Source: Nostoc sp. B(2019)
GTDB lineage: Bacteria; Cyanobacteriota; Cyanobacteriia; Cyanobacteriales; Nostocaceae
Length of the DNA: 64,000 nt
Direction of reading: 5' to 3'
Assembly (NCBI RefSeq): GCF_010091925.1
Contig: NZ_WVID01000007.1
Location: 240,614 to 304,613 of the forward strand
The notes beneath the pieces are model-generated. The model saw only the letters and a program-made list of their open reading frames with translations, ran no database searches and was not told the origin of the DNA. Shown one piece after another: positions 38,227 through 48,240 of this stretch; positions within the stretch are counted from its first letter, which is position 1; every line of letters starts with the position of its first letter. Made by a program: the position numbers and the translations under genes.

Positions 38227-39618
38227 TTAAGATTTCAATATTTTAAAATAGCCGACCAGACTGTTTCTCTCTTTAGTTGATGTCAGTGGAAGCAGTAATA
38301 ATAAGCAAGACAGGTAACGGACTGAACCGCTGAAGGCACTTAAAATCAAAACAGTAACCGAGATAATGTACCAAACAAGTGGTTCAGTATAATTTAGACT
38401 ACCTACTTCTCTAACAGTGTATAGATGAAGAATAAAATAGCTAGCTAACGCACAGATTTCAGCCCAGCCATAACCAATCATCCCCAAACGCGGTACTAGC
38501 AAAAACGCACTTCCGGCAAACAGTGCTATGTGAACCAGGTGAAACCAACTCACCAGAAGATTTTTACACTCTAAATATAGTACTGATCGATGTAAGTTGA
38601 AAATGGCATGGGAAAGATAGCTAACGGCAATAAACGGAAGTACTTGCAGCACCGGATTCCAATTTTTACCAAAAACGAGCGTCAAAACTACAGGAGCCAC
38701 CAGAGAAAACCCCGCCATTGGTAGCCCAACCGCCAGCACTTGCAGACGCATTCCCTCTTGAATACTCTTGCGTATACGAATTTTGTCATCTCCTAACTTA
38801 GGAAGTGCTACCATAGCCAGCCGCCAAGTCACTGTTTTAGCAAAAGAAAGCATCTCAACCAAACGAATGCATAGAGCCACAAAGGCAACGGCTTCAGCCC
38901 CAGCGAAACGTCCCACAATCACTGGATTGACTAACGTACGCAATTCCCAAATCCAAATCGAACTCGCATAACTTAGTCCATACTCAAGCATTGTCCGAAT
39001 TAAATCTGGATTCCAGGATAAGCGCAGCCGCAGATTGCTACTAAAGTAATTTAGTGATAATTGGCAAGCTTGCTGTGTGAATAAGCCAAGAACGGGCGAC
39101 CAAGCACCATATCCATGTAGTGCTAATGGCACTGCTACCAGATAGTAGCTAATCTGGCTAAGTAACTCAATATATGCTATACGCTGATAGTTTAGATCAC
39201 GTTCTAGCTTTACTACCCAAGGCAGATTTAAAGTACTCAAAGGTATGGTTAAAGCTAAAGTTGCCACAAGCGGTGCAATTTCTGGAAGCCTGAGCAATTG
39301 AGCAATCATCTGTCTTCCCAGTAAAAGACCAACTACACAGATGATATTGATGCATAGCAAGAGAGTAAAAACTTGATTGTACTCATGTTGCTCTGGATTA
39401 GTCTTTTTGCGAAGTAGATAAGCATCCAGACCCGATGGAGCTAAACGGTAAAAGAAGATGACAATACCACTACTTGCTCCAAAAAGTCCGTACTCAGTTG
39501 GGCCGATTACTCTAGTAATTAATATCACGCCTACTAAGCTGAGCAATATACCCAAACCTTGACGGATAAGCATGATAAATCCGCCTTTTAAGGCTTGATG
39601 GCGTAGTCCCATAATCAC
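38227..39618 (-). CDS. Polysaccharide flippase (Wzx-like, MOP superfamily)
   Basis: A 463-residue integral membrane protein with about 12-14 hydrophobic helices. It opens with GGFIMLIRQGLGILLSLVG and ITRVIGPTEYGLFGAS, the Wzx/RfbX start pattern. It should flip lipid-linked oligosaccharide repeat units across the plasma membrane. It is the most downstream gene of the Wzy-type locus, 353 bases after the GT2 gene, so it may have its own promoter in that gap. Confidence 0.9.
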   Translation of the reverse strand: MIMGLRHQALKGGFIMLIRQGLGILLSLVGVILITRVIGPTEYGLFGASSGIVIFFYRLAPSGLDAYLLRKKTNPEQHEYNQVFTLLLCINIICVVGLLLGRQMIAQLLRLPEIAPLVATLALTIPLSTLNLPWVVKLERDLNYQRIAYIELLSQISYYLVAVPLALHGYGAWSPVLGLFTQQACQLSLNYFSSNLRLRLSWNPDLIRTMLEYGLSYASSIWIWELRTLVNPVIVGRFAGAEAVAFVALCIRLVEMLSFAKTVTWRLAMVALPKLGDDKIRIRKSIQEGMRLQVLAVGLPMAGFSLVAPVVLTLVFGKNWNPVLQVLPFIAVSYLSHAIFNLHRSVLYLECKNLLVSWFHLVHIALFAGSAFLLVPRLGMIGYGWAEICALASYFILHLYTVREVGSLNYTEPLVWYIISVTVLILSAFSGSVRYLSCLLLLLPLTSTKERNSLVGYFKILKS

Positions 39619-39971
39619 TTCCTATATCGAGGGAAATTTTTCCGGTGATTGTGTCATTAATCGCCGATCGCAAATGGTGAGATGTTGGTGTTTTAGTACT
39701 TTTTCAACACCATCAACCATTTTGTTTGTGGTGAATTGGGATAAGATATGCTGCGATATCCTTGCCATATTTAAGGCTGTTTAGTTCTCCAATTCAAAAT
39801 TAGCCAGATATCTCTAATTTTTGAATACCAAACGAGTAAGGAAGTAGAAAAATGGTCGGATCGCAGACTTTGAGGCATTTATTTGACTCGAACATAGCCT
39901 TCAAGTCTTAACTAGCAGACGATCGCCATAGCTAAAATTCAATGTGTAGCGATCGCCTTTTTACGAAAATA
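39619..39971. other. 353-base gap within the exopolysaccharide locus
   Basis: It holds HIP1-like GCGATCGCC copies, some A+T-rich DNA and presumably the promoter or leader of the flippase gene. No ORF or RNA gene is seen. Confidence 0.5.
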
Positions 39972-40925
39972 TCACTGTGCAATATTTGATACAAATCGCC
40001 GACGCAGAGCGTAGATGAGTGTCAGCACTCTGTTAAAACCATCAGCTCCCAAACATTGCATAATTGCGATCGCTACACTTAGACGAATACATCCAGAAGA
40101 GTAGCGTAGCTGCGGATAATGGGCGATCGCTTGGGTACGAAAATACATTGCTTGTTGGCGATCGCCATTTTGTAGAGCCTTCCAAGCTAAATAAATACTC
40201 GCATAACCATAGCTACGGTTTTTTAAATATAGTAGCTCCTGTGAAACTGATTGGAATAATTTCTCAATCATTCCCAAATTTTGTTCCAACATCTGCCAGT
40301 TTTTTGTGGCGTTATTGGGATGTTGCCGATAGTAAACTAGAGGTTCTTTAATTACAGCCAAAGGATAACGAGCAGCAATCCGAACCCACATATCCCAGTC
40401 TTGAGAGTAGCGTAAGTTCCGATCAAATTCGCCGACAGTTTTCAGGCAATTATTGCGGACGATCACCGAAGAAGTAACTATAGTATTCTGCCTCAATAAT
40501 TGTTTTAAAGCATCTCCTTCTGCATTGGATCTCATAACTCTACCTGAAGACTGACCTTGCGAATCAATTAACAACATATTCGTATGTACCAAGCCTAATG
40601 CTGGGTTATCTTCTAGATAACGCACTTGTTTTTCTAGCTTAGTTGGCTCCCATAGATCATCGGCGTCTAAAAATGCTATGTATTCACCTTGTGCCTGAGC
40701 AATTCCTGTGTTGCGTGCCACCGAAGCACCTTGATTTGTTTGCAAAATCAATTTTACTCGCGAGTCTACTAAATCATTTGCCCATTGCCTAAGATTATCT
40801 GTACTACCATCATCAATAATTAACACTTCAAAATCTGTAAAGGTCTGCCTTAAAACACTTTCTAAAGCTTCCGGCAGATAAGTCATCGCATTATAGGCGG
40901 GAATGATCACAGAAACTTTTGGCAT
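39972..40925 (-). CDS. Family 2 glycosyltransferase
   Basis: A 317-residue inverting GT-A enzyme. It has the classic GT2 start VSVIIPAYNAMTYLPEALES, IIDDGSTD, the ARNTGIAQAQGEYIAFLDADDLW donor-metal region and RYSQDWDMWVRIAARY around the catalytic base. The C-terminal 100 residues are helical and variable. It lies 18 bases after a GT4 gene in the Wzy-type operon and should add one sugar to the repeat unit. Confidence 0.9.
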   Translation of the reverse strand: MPKVSVIIPAYNAMTYLPEALESVLRQTFTDFEVLIIDDGSTDNLRQWANDLVDSRVKLILQTNQGASVARNTGIAQAQGEYIAFLDADDLWEPTKLEKQVRYLEDNPALGLVHTNMLLIDSQGQSSGRVMRSNAEGDALKQLLRQNTIVTSSVIVRNNCLKTVGEFDRNLRYSQDWDMWVRIAARYPLAVIKEPLVYYRQHPNNATKNWQMLEQNLGMIEKLFQSVSQELLYLKNRSYGYASIYLAWKALQNGDRQQAMYFRTQAIAHYPQLRYSSGCIRLSVAIAIMQCLGADGFNRVLTLIYALRRRFVSNIAQ

Positions 40926-40943
40926 ACTATCAAGCTCATCAAA

Positions 40944-42119
40944 CTAAGATTTTTTAGACTGAAGAATTGTTTTTAAAATGACATCGCGGTAGCGCAAAGC
41001 AACAGCATCCCAGCTAAAACGCGAGCCAATCCGTCTGGCTTTCTGCTGCCAATTTCCATTCAAGACTTTGGCAATAGCAGCAGCATAGCTATCTATATCT
41101 GTGACATCACAGAGAATTCCCCCATCTGCAACAACATAGCGACGCATTTCATCGTCTGTAGCAACTACTGGTAAACCACTAGCCATTGCTTCCAGATAAG
41201 AAAGCGCACATGGTTCATTGATAGAAGGTAGAGTGAATGCATTTGCACTGCGATAAACTTTAGGCATTTGCTCAGCAGGGAAAGTTTTGATGGCAAAGCG
41301 ATCGCTTCCTAATAATTTTTCACCTAAAGATTGAAAATATCCTCGATCAGGGCCATCTCCACAAATCAGAAAACTGACTTGCGGTAAACAAGCAACTGCC
41401 CGTATTGCTAGTTCAACCCGCTTGTGTCCGTTGCGATTGAGAGAAGCTACACATAGAACTAGAGGTTTGCTTAAACCCAAAGCCATCTTTTCGCCTTCAG
41501 GTGTAAAGCGATTAGTATCTACGCCGTTGAGAATAATGCTGGTAGCTTGAGAAGGTTGTAAAGTTCGCGCAAAATCAGCCATCGTTTCTGAAAAAACTAC
41601 AAGATGATCCGGCTGAAATAGCAAGTTGCGTGCAAGCGATCGCCCTTGATTTAGCAATCCAGTATGTTCGGTATAAACAATCGGCGTACCAATTAGGGCA
41701 CGCACAAAAGCTGCCATTGCTAAGCCCCCGTAATCATTACAAGGAAAAATCAGATCAGCTGGGTGTTGTAGCAATCGCATAGCACAAGGCCAAAAGCTAG
41801 TCAGGTGTTCAATAACGATTTCAGGATGAGGAGAAAACCGTCTCATTACAGAAGCGATCGACAAATAATTGAGAATCTGACGTGCCTTTGTGCGAGGAAT
41901 ACCACCAGCCGGATAATAAAAAGGGCTACAGGGTGCGCCTGCTAATAATTCCACCTCAAAGTCAGCGTTGAGGTTACGAGCAAGCTCAATGGCAAATATT
42001 TCTGAGCCACCACTCCAGTTAACCCCTGCACTCGGATGCACCAAAACTACCCGATAGGGTCGTTGATGTCGTGCTTTTAGTTGAGTGTAATTGCTAGAGT
42101 AAATCAAGCGCTGGGTCAT
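40944..42119 (-). CDS. Family 4 glycosyltransferase
   Basis: A 391-residue GT-B enzyme. It has GVNWSGGSEIFAIELARNL at the N-terminal nucleotide loop, NGVDTNRFTP in the linker, and LCVASLNRNGHKRVELAIRA. The donor site SINEPCALSYLEAMASGLPV carries the E-x7-E pattern, and VVATDDEMRRYV follows. It lies between the polymerase gene (28 bases upstream) and the GT2 gene, so it belongs to the exopolysaccharide operon. Confidence 0.9.
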   Translation of the reverse strand: MTQRLIYSSNYTQLKARHQRPYRVVLVHPSAGVNWSGGSEIFAIELARNLNADFEVELLAGAPCSPFYYPAGGIPRTKARQILNYLSIASVMRRFSPHPEIVIEHLTSFWPCAMRLLQHPADLIFPCNDYGGLAMAAFVRALIGTPIVYTEHTGLLNQGRSLARNLLFQPDHLVVFSETMADFARTLQPSQATSIILNGVDTNRFTPEGEKMALGLSKPLVLCVASLNRNGHKRVELAIRAVACLPQVSFLICGDGPDRGYFQSLGEKLLGSDRFAIKTFPAEQMPKVYRSANAFTLPSINEPCALSYLEAMASGLPVVATDDEMRRYVVADGGILCDVTDIDSYAAAIAKVLNGNWQQKARRIGSRFSWDAVALRYRDVILKTILQSKKS

Positions 42120-42147
42120 TATTACGAATGTAATTGCTATAGAGGTT

Positions 42148-43581
42148 TTACTCAGCCGCAGAGTTGTTCAGAAGCTTTGGTTGATTCCAGTCCCAAGCAG
42201 TGATAGCAAACAGAGTCCACCAGTAAAAAAAGAAAGTTGTATGAGTCCAAATATTCTCAGTAATCATGCCGACCATTATGGATAAAAGCATCGCTAACAA
42301 TACCCAGCACAGCTTTTGCTGAGCCACGTTTTGGGAAGTGCGCTGGAGTAAATGAATAAAATGTGTAATCTGAGTACCGAGAAAGGCTAGAAAAACTAAA
42401 AGGCCTACGACTCCACCTTCTGCTAGAGCCATCAGATAATCGTTGTGAGCGTAGTTCCTATAAATAGTTAAATGGCGGCTAGTCGCCAGACCATAACCAA
42501 AGAGCGGAGACTGTTCCCAAGCCTTCAGTAAATAACTCCACTGTGACAACCGCCAGTTAAAACTGTTGTAATCTCCCTGCGCTAAAAGAATCGCTCGTGA
42601 TATATCCATATCTGGATTAAAGAGCGGTGTTTGCAGCAACGAACTGAGGCGTTGTTGTCCAAATTCCGTACTAGCAAATAGGGCTATGACTATGCCAAAT
42701 AAAAACACCCCACCAATTAGATTAATGATGCTCAATCTTGGTGCAATCAAAATCAGAATAAAAATGCCCAGGATCATCAAGCCAAACAGGGCTTTAGTAC
42801 TCACATAAAAAAAGCAAAGTAAGCCAAGCAAAATTAGCCAAGGCCAGCGCTGCTGGGACTGACTTAACTTCCAATAAGTTAAACCAATAAACAGCAACAG
42901 AAAAGTGACGAAGGTATTAGAAAGACCAAGAGTACCGTTAATCCGGGAAATCTCTCCCAGAATTGGGTCTTGAGTTCCTCTGAGTATGGCTGGTAGAAGC
43001 GAAACAGGCAGGATTGTCTGCATCAATGCTGCCGTTAAGGGTATAACGAGGGCAAAAAATAATGCAGAGATAATCTTTTGCGGATGGACTCGATCTTTGA
43101 GCTGCATCACTAGCAAGTAGACCATCAGCCAGGAAAAAAGACGCACCCACTCACGGACGCCATCTCGCCAAACACCAGTGTGATGCCACTGTCCTCCCAG
43201 AGGTATGAGTATTACCCATAAGCCCTGTAAGGCTACCCAGCCTGCAAACAACCACCAGAACCGATCAGTACGGACTGGCCGACCGACCAGTAGTGTTGCC
43301 ACCACATAAAGTAAAGTTAGGACATTAATACCAATAGCAAACGCTGCTGGTATTTGCTGATCAGAGAAAGGATCGAGAGCGCTACGCACGATCAATAGAC
43401 CAATAACCGCTTGTTCAAATTTGGTAAAGAAGTAGAAAACTAAGGGTACTGCGATCGCCACTAAGCCCAGGTAAGCAGGCCGAACGCTGGCAAGAAAGCC
43501 CGCAAATATACCAATCCCCAGACCTGCCAACACAATCCATGTCATCAAAAAACTTGCGCGTTGATTAGTCAACATCGTCAT
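42148..43581 (-). CDS. O-antigen polymerase/ligase-type membrane protein (Wzy-like)
   Basis: A 477-residue protein with about ten hydrophobic helices and a large external loop near residues 290-400. The loop holds LKAWEQSPLFGYGLATSRH and YAHNDYLMALAEGGVVG, the signature of the O-antigen ligase/Wzy family. It should polymerise repeat units on the outer face of the plasma membrane. Its ATG overlaps the stop of the upstream Wzc-like gene by four bases (ATGA), so the two are probably translationally coupled. Confidence 0.9.
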   Translation of the reverse strand: MTMLTNQRASFLMTWIVLAGLGIGIFAGFLASVRPAYLGLVAIAVPLVFYFFTKFEQAVIGLLIVRSALDPFSDQQIPAAFAIGINVLTLLYVVATLLVGRPVRTDRFWWLFAGWVALQGLWVILIPLGGQWHHTGVWRDGVREWVRLFSWLMVYLLVMQLKDRVHPQKIISALFFALVIPLTAALMQTILPVSLLPAILRGTQDPILGEISRINGTLGLSNTFVTFLLLFIGLTYWKLSQSQQRWPWLILLGLLCFFYVSTKALFGLMILGIFILILIAPRLSIINLIGGVFLFGIVIALFASTEFGQQRLSSLLQTPLFNPDMDISRAILLAQGDYNSFNWRLSQWSYLLKAWEQSPLFGYGLATSRHLTIYRNYAHNDYLMALAEGGVVGLLVFLAFLGTQITHFIHLLQRTSQNVAQQKLCWVLLAMLLSIMVGMITENIWTHTTFFFYWWTLFAITAWDWNQPKLLNNSAAE

Positions 43582-45725
43582 TTAGACCTCGAACCGTTAA
43601 ACGAATTGGCAGTACTCCCTAAAGTAGTTAAACGTTTGAGAGGTCGGGAGAAATAACGGTAAGACTTTTCAGTTTGATCTGTTGTACCATTGACCACCAC
43701 TCCCAGAATCGGTATGCGATTTTGTGTAAGTTCTGATATAGCTTTTTGCAGTGATTCCTTGAGTGTGAAACTGGGGCGTGTAACCAGCATAATGCCGTCA
43801 CTATACCGACTTAAAGTAGCAGCATCAGCGCTAGCGCTCAGAGAAGGAGTATCTATGATCACAAAATCGTATTTAGCGGTAGCTTCTGCTATCAGTGACT
43901 TCATTGCATCTGACTCTAGTAGTTGAGAAGGGCGTTCATACAGTTCACCACAAGTTAATACTGAGAGATTTTTGATATTATTTATTGGTTGCACTGCCTC
44001 TAACAAAGATTGACGCCCGTCAAGCACATCGGTAATTCCTGGCTTAGGAGCTAAGTTGAATAGTTTGTGTTGCATGGGGCGATGTAAGTCTGCATCCACT
44101 ATTAATGTCCGCCGAGATAACATGGCACAGACAGCAGCTAAGTGCGAAACCACTATTGATTTACCCTCACCGGATTGAGTGCTACTAATCACAATGCTCC
44201 GCAACTTCTTAGAACTACGAAACTCCAAGGTTTTCAGCAGCATCCGGTAAGGCTCAACCAAAGCAATATCATCTAGGAAACTTTCTGATGCTTGCAGGCT
44301 AAGGGTTGATTCGGGTAGGGTGGGTAATGCTCCTAGTAAGGGTGTTTTCAGTAGTTCCTCGGCTTCTGAAGCATCATGGAGTGTATTATCCATTACCTCC
44401 AGTAGGAGTACTACAATAATGGCTAAAATAGTTGCCAATACGGTGGCTAACACCAATACGATCGCCCGGTTGGGGGAAGTGGCAGAAGTCGCTGGTTTCG
44501 CCTCTTCGATAATTCGGATGTTGCCAATTAGTTGGGCTTCCGCAATCCGTGCTTCTTCGAGTTTGCTTTGCAACAACTTTAGGGATGCGGCTGCTTCTTC
44601 CCGTTGGCGAGTGAGTGCAGTCAGTGGTTGCTGTTGAATTGGCAGTTGTGCTAAGCGAGCCTGGAGGTTAGCTTTCACAGACTGGACAACTCGTAGCTTA
44701 TTTGCCACTGTCAAATATTCAATCTCATTATTAATCAGTTCAGAAGTAAGATTCTGACTCAGAGAATCGGATGCGATCGTGCTGGGGGAAATGGCTGGAT
44801 TTCCAGGTGAGAGGCGAGCTAATTCCTTCGTATACAAAGCACGGACATCTCGCTGATTCTCAAGCAGTGTGATGACAGTGGGATGGTTCTCTGTAAAGCG
44901 CAAACGAGCATCGATGAGTTGCGTCCCTAAGTCTGCCAATTTGGCGCGTAACTTCTGGAGTTGTTCATCTTGACCACCGCGTACAGCTGCATAAGCATTG
45001 TTAAGATTTGTAGTGGAGGTAATTTGTCGTAGAGATGCACCACGCGATCGCGTCCCTTGAAGTTGACCAGCTAAAGTCCGCTCCTGATCCTCCAGATTGG
45101 CCAAACTATTGACTAAACTTTTGCTTTGGTCTTCAAACGAGACAATACCACTAGCTTGTCTATATCTGTTTTCTACAACTTCTGCCTGTTGTAGTCGTAG
45201 CCGAGCTGTTGGTACTTCTTTTGCCAAGAAATTCCGTACGCTTGCAGCTTCTTTGCGGATCTGCTCTGCACTTTCCTCAACCATTGTCTGGGAAACCGCA
45301 TTGACAAGTTTTGCAGCCAGAATTGGGTCTTGAGCTTGGTAGCTTAGAACCAAAATATTCGTAGCTGGGACGATTTTGACTCGCAAATCTTTACTGAATT
45401 TCTGAATTGTACGCGGGCTTTGAGGCTCAGCAAAAACCTTCGCTAGCGATCGCTCTAAAACAGGTTGCGATTTGACTAATTCTGCTGCATCGGCCAGTGG
45501 GCTAGGGCCGCCAGGTATACCCACAGGTACTTGAGTAAGGTCACGCCCTAAATCGGAAACACTTACCCGCTTGTCATCTAGCATCAATCGTGATGATGTT
45601 TGATACATCCGTGGGGCAAAGGTTAGATAGACAACTGCACCCCCAATTACGGCAGCAAATGTAGCCAAGGCTGGCAAACTTCGCCGCTTTAAGACTACTG
45701 GTAAAGATGAAAAGCCTTTCTCCAT
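43578..45725 (-). CDS. Polysaccharide co-polymerase / BY-kinase-like ATPase (Wzc-like)
   Basis: A 715-residue protein that should set chain length and drive export of the polysaccharide. There is an N-terminal Wzz domain with a first helix (LPALATFAAVIGGAVVYLTF), long periplasmic coiled coils, and a second helix near residues 430-455. The cytoplasmic ATPase has Walker A SSTQSGEGKSIV near 510-522, Walker A' LIVDADLHRP and Walker B FVIIDTPS. The C-terminus has only two Tyr (SYRYFSRP) instead of a Tyr-rich cluster, so autophosphorylation may be weak or different. I chose ATG 45725 (MEKGFSSLPVVLKRR); the longer frame to 45776 is less likely. Confidence 0.92.
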   Translation of the reverse strand: MEKGFSSLPVVLKRRSLPALATFAAVIGGAVVYLTFAPRMYQTSSRLMLDDKRVSVSDLGRDLTQVPVGIPGGPSPLADAAELVKSQPVLERSLAKVFAEPQSPRTIQKFSKDLRVKIVPATNILVLSYQAQDPILAAKLVNAVSQTMVEESAEQIRKEAASVRNFLAKEVPTARLRLQQAEVVENRYRQASGIVSFEDQSKSLVNSLANLEDQERTLAGQLQGTRSRGASLRQITSTTNLNNAYAAVRGGQDEQLQKLRAKLADLGTQLIDARLRFTENHPTVITLLENQRDVRALYTKELARLSPGNPAISPSTIASDSLSQNLTSELINNEIEYLTVANKLRVVQSVKANLQARLAQLPIQQQPLTALTRQREEAAASLKLLQSKLEEARIAEAQLIGNIRIIEEAKPATSATSPNRAIVLVLATVLATILAIIVVLLLEVMDNTLHDASEAEELLKTPLLGALPTLPESTLSLQASESFLDDIALVEPYRMLLKTLEFRSSKKLRSIVISSTQSGEGKSIVVSHLAAVCAMLSRRTLIVDADLHRPMQHKLFNLAPKPGITDVLDGRQSLLEAVQPINNIKNLSVLTCGELYERPSQLLESDAMKSLIAEATAKYDFVIIDTPSLSASADAATLSRYSDGIMLVTRPSFTLKESLQKAISELTQNRIPILGVVVNGTTDQTEKSYRYFSRPLKRLTTLGSTANSFNGSRSK

Positions 45726-45798
45726 TACATATACCTTGATGATTGGGCATTGGTTAATCGTCCTTTGCAGCTGCAATTAGCAAAGGACAAATGACAAC

Positions 45799-46986
45799 CT
45801 ATTTTTTGCCGATAAACCCAACAAGTCTGCTATTAGGCTCCGATATAGCTATCGGCTCAGATGAATTCAGAATTGTTGTGTATAGTTTTAAGGTTTCAGA
45901 AGTAATGTGATCCCAACTATATTGAAGCTGCACGTATTTTTGTGCATTCTTAGCCATTGCTGCCATTTCAGTGGGATGATTGATCGCCCAGTCTAGGGAA
46001 GTAATACAAGAGTCTAAGTTTCCTGCTGTAAAAAGCATTCCCTGGCGATCGCTAATTAATTGCTGATGGGCTGGGATGTTGCTTGCCAGAACTGGTATAC
46101 CTTCACGCATTGCCTCTAACATTGCCAGAGGTAGTCCTTCCACATCAGAAGGTAGGACAAATAATCCTGCTCCCCGGACGATTTCCCAAAGACGAGAACG
46201 CTGGAGTTCACCTGCGAATAAGATATCTCGCTCATTGGCAACTGTTTCTAATAACTTTGCAGCGAAGGATCTCGTATCGCTGACACCCCCAGCTAGAACA
46301 AGTTTCCATCCAGCTGGTTTTAAAGCACGGAAAGCTTCAATTAGCAAGTCAGGACGCTTTTCTGGTACTAGTCTGCCCAAAAATAAAATGTAGCGCCCCT
46401 TTGTCAAACCGAGGGCTGTACCGTAAGAAAAGTTGGGGTCTGATGCACTGTAGCTGGCGGGAGCGTTGGGGATGTAGACTGTATCCCGTCCATAGGTTTG
46501 GAGAAAGTAAGATTTGAGGTCTTTTGATACCACAATTAGCCCGTGGGCGTAGCGCACTGCTGCTTTCTCTCCCATCAGAATCATCCGACTGGAAAAATTG
46601 CCCCATTTGGCGCGTTGCCAGTCCAATCCCTGACAGCTAACTACAACCTTTGCAGAAGTGGTAATTTTAGGTAAACAAGTAAATAGAGATGGGCCAAGAG
46701 CGTGAAAATGAACAATATCATATTGCTGGACACAAGAAGCGATCGCTCCTAGTGCTGAAGTCATCAAGGCATCAAGACCACGCAAACGCCAATCTGGTAA
46801 AGGAATGACTCGCACACCCCAATAATCATAATGGTCAAACCAAGAACAGTTGGTATATGAAGACCGGGCGAATAAATCAACACAATGGCCTTGCGCTACC
46901 ATGCGAGGATACACTTCTGCACAATAATGCTCAATTCCTCCTTGTTTGGGAGGCAAACCTTTCGCACCAATAACGGCTATTTTCAT
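45799..46986 (-). CDS. Family 4 glycosyltransferase
   Basis: A 395-residue GT-B enzyme starting MKIAVIGAKGLPPKQGGIEHY, the normal start for this subfamily (often rhamnosyl- or glucosyltransferases). A further in-frame ATG at 47016 is possible. The donor domain has FLGRLVPEKRPDLLIEAF and SDVEGLPLAMLEAMREGIPV with the E-x7-E pattern. It lies in the exopolysaccharide operon, 73 bases before the Wzc-like gene. Confidence 0.9.
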   Translation of the reverse strand: MKIAVIGAKGLPPKQGGIEHYCAEVYPRMVAQGHCVDLFARSSYTNCSWFDHYDYWGVRVIPLPDWRLRGLDALMTSALGAIASCVQQYDIVHFHALGPSLFTCLPKITTSAKVVVSCQGLDWQRAKWGNFSSRMILMGEKAAVRYAHGLIVVSKDLKSYFLQTYGRDTVYIPNAPASYSASDPNFSYGTALGLTKGRYILFLGRLVPEKRPDLLIEAFRALKPAGWKLVLAGGVSDTRSFAAKLLETVANERDILFAGELQRSRLWEIVRGAGLFVLPSDVEGLPLAMLEAMREGIPVLASNIPAHQQLISDRQGMLFTAGNLDSCITSLDWAINHPTEMAAMAKNAQKYVQLQYSWDHITSETLKLYTTILNSSEPIAISEPNSRLVGFIGKK

Positions 46987-47028
46987 GGCATCAGTTCTTT
47001 TCTCAAAATGGTTCATCTAGTTTAGTGA

Positions 47029-48240
47029 TCAGCTAACAGCCGAGTTGCCTACCAACTCCCAACGATTTAGCATTTTGCTGTAAAAACCCTGGATAACAGT
47101 GCGAGCAGCGTAGGGCTGTGCAGTTCCTATACAGGACGCACTTGGATAATTTTCAGGATGTAGTATTACTTGGCGTAAGGCATCTGCTACACATTCTGGT
47201 GTACGTTGCTCACAAACAACTCCACTGTCAGCAGCCAACAATTTTGGGGTTTCACCGCATCTAGTTGTCACTACTGGCGTTCCACTGGCCAGGGCTTCCA
47301 AAACCACCAAAGGTAGACCTTCGTAAGCACTACTGAGAGCGAAAATATTGCTAACTCGATGTAACTTTGCCAATTCCTCTATTGCCACTGCCCCCAACAT
47401 CGTCACCCGACCAGACAATCCCAACCGACCAATTTCCGCACGTATTTCCGTTGCTAATTCTCCATCACCCACTATCAAAAGATGAGTCTGCGGTTGATTT
47501 AAAGCAGCAAACCCACGTACTAGCAGCACCGGATCTTTTTGTGGATGCAGCCGACCTGCAAACAAAATAAAACGTGTTTCCTCGTCTAAACCCAGCTTGA
47601 GAGCTAGTTCACGCCGATAGGCTTGCCGTTGTGCCTGACTCAAGGGGTAGAAAATTTCGTTGTCAAACGAATTTTTGATGTATGCAACACGGCTTTGTAC
47701 CGAGGGATAACGCTGTTTGTAAAATTCTGCTGCATCGGTATTGCATGAAAGAATTTGGCTAAACTGGCGAACTAGTAAACTTTCCAGAGCAAAATATGCT
47801 GCGGGAAATTTTCGCCACAGGATCGCCTTTTGATCACCCGCAGCTTGCATCTGCGTGTGAATATCATTATGGATAAACAGAGTTTTTTCTCCATGCCAAT
47901 TCCAGGCTGCCAAGCTTGGTTCTAGCCGATGAAAGTGCATAAAATCTGAGGACAAGCAACGTCCTAAAAGGGCAGCTGTATATTTGAACGTGGTAGGTAC
48001 CAAACTCCTAAAATTATCATTTTTCAGTGAAAATAAAGGCAGAAAGCTAATTTCTTTACCTGCAAGTTCTGCTGCTTGCCACTTCAGAGTAGGCTGATTT
48101 TCATCTCCTGTTCCTACTAGCCGCACTTCAAATTCTTTGGGTGCGTACTTTATAAAAGTCTTAATTAGTGTCTGAATTCCTCCAATACTGCTATTCCAAG
48201 GATTGAATTGGTAAAAAATTGTTAGAACCGGTTTACGCAT
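47029..48240 (-). CDS. Family 4 glycosyltransferase
   Basis: A 403-residue GT-B enzyme. I chose ATG 48240 (MRKPVLTIFYQFNPWNSS); the longer frame to 48273 adds 11 odd residues. The motifs are SSIGGIQTLIKTF, LFAGRLHPQKDPVLLVRGF and SSAYEGLPLVVLEALASGTPVV (split here by its E-x7-E site). It is the first gene of the minus-strand exopolysaccharide operon; the long region upstream should hold the promoter. Confidence 0.9.
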   Translation of the reverse strand: MRKPVLTIFYQFNPWNSSIGGIQTLIKTFIKYAPKEFEVRLVGTGDENQPTLKWQAAELAGKEISFLPLFSLKNDNFRSLVPTTFKYTAALLGRCLSSDFMHFHRLEPSLAAWNWHGEKTLFIHNDIHTQMQAAGDQKAILWRKFPAAYFALESLLVRQFSQILSCNTDAAEFYKQRYPSVQSRVAYIKNSFDNEIFYPLSQAQRQAYRRELALKLGLDEETRFILFAGRLHPQKDPVLLVRGFAALNQPQTHLLIVGDGELATEIRAEIGRLGLSGRVTMLGAVAIEELAKLHRVSNIFALSSAYEGLPLVVLEALASGTPVVTTRCGETPKLLAADSGVVCEQRTPECVADALRQVILHPENYPSASCIGTAQPYAARTVIQGFYSKMLNRWELVGNSAVS

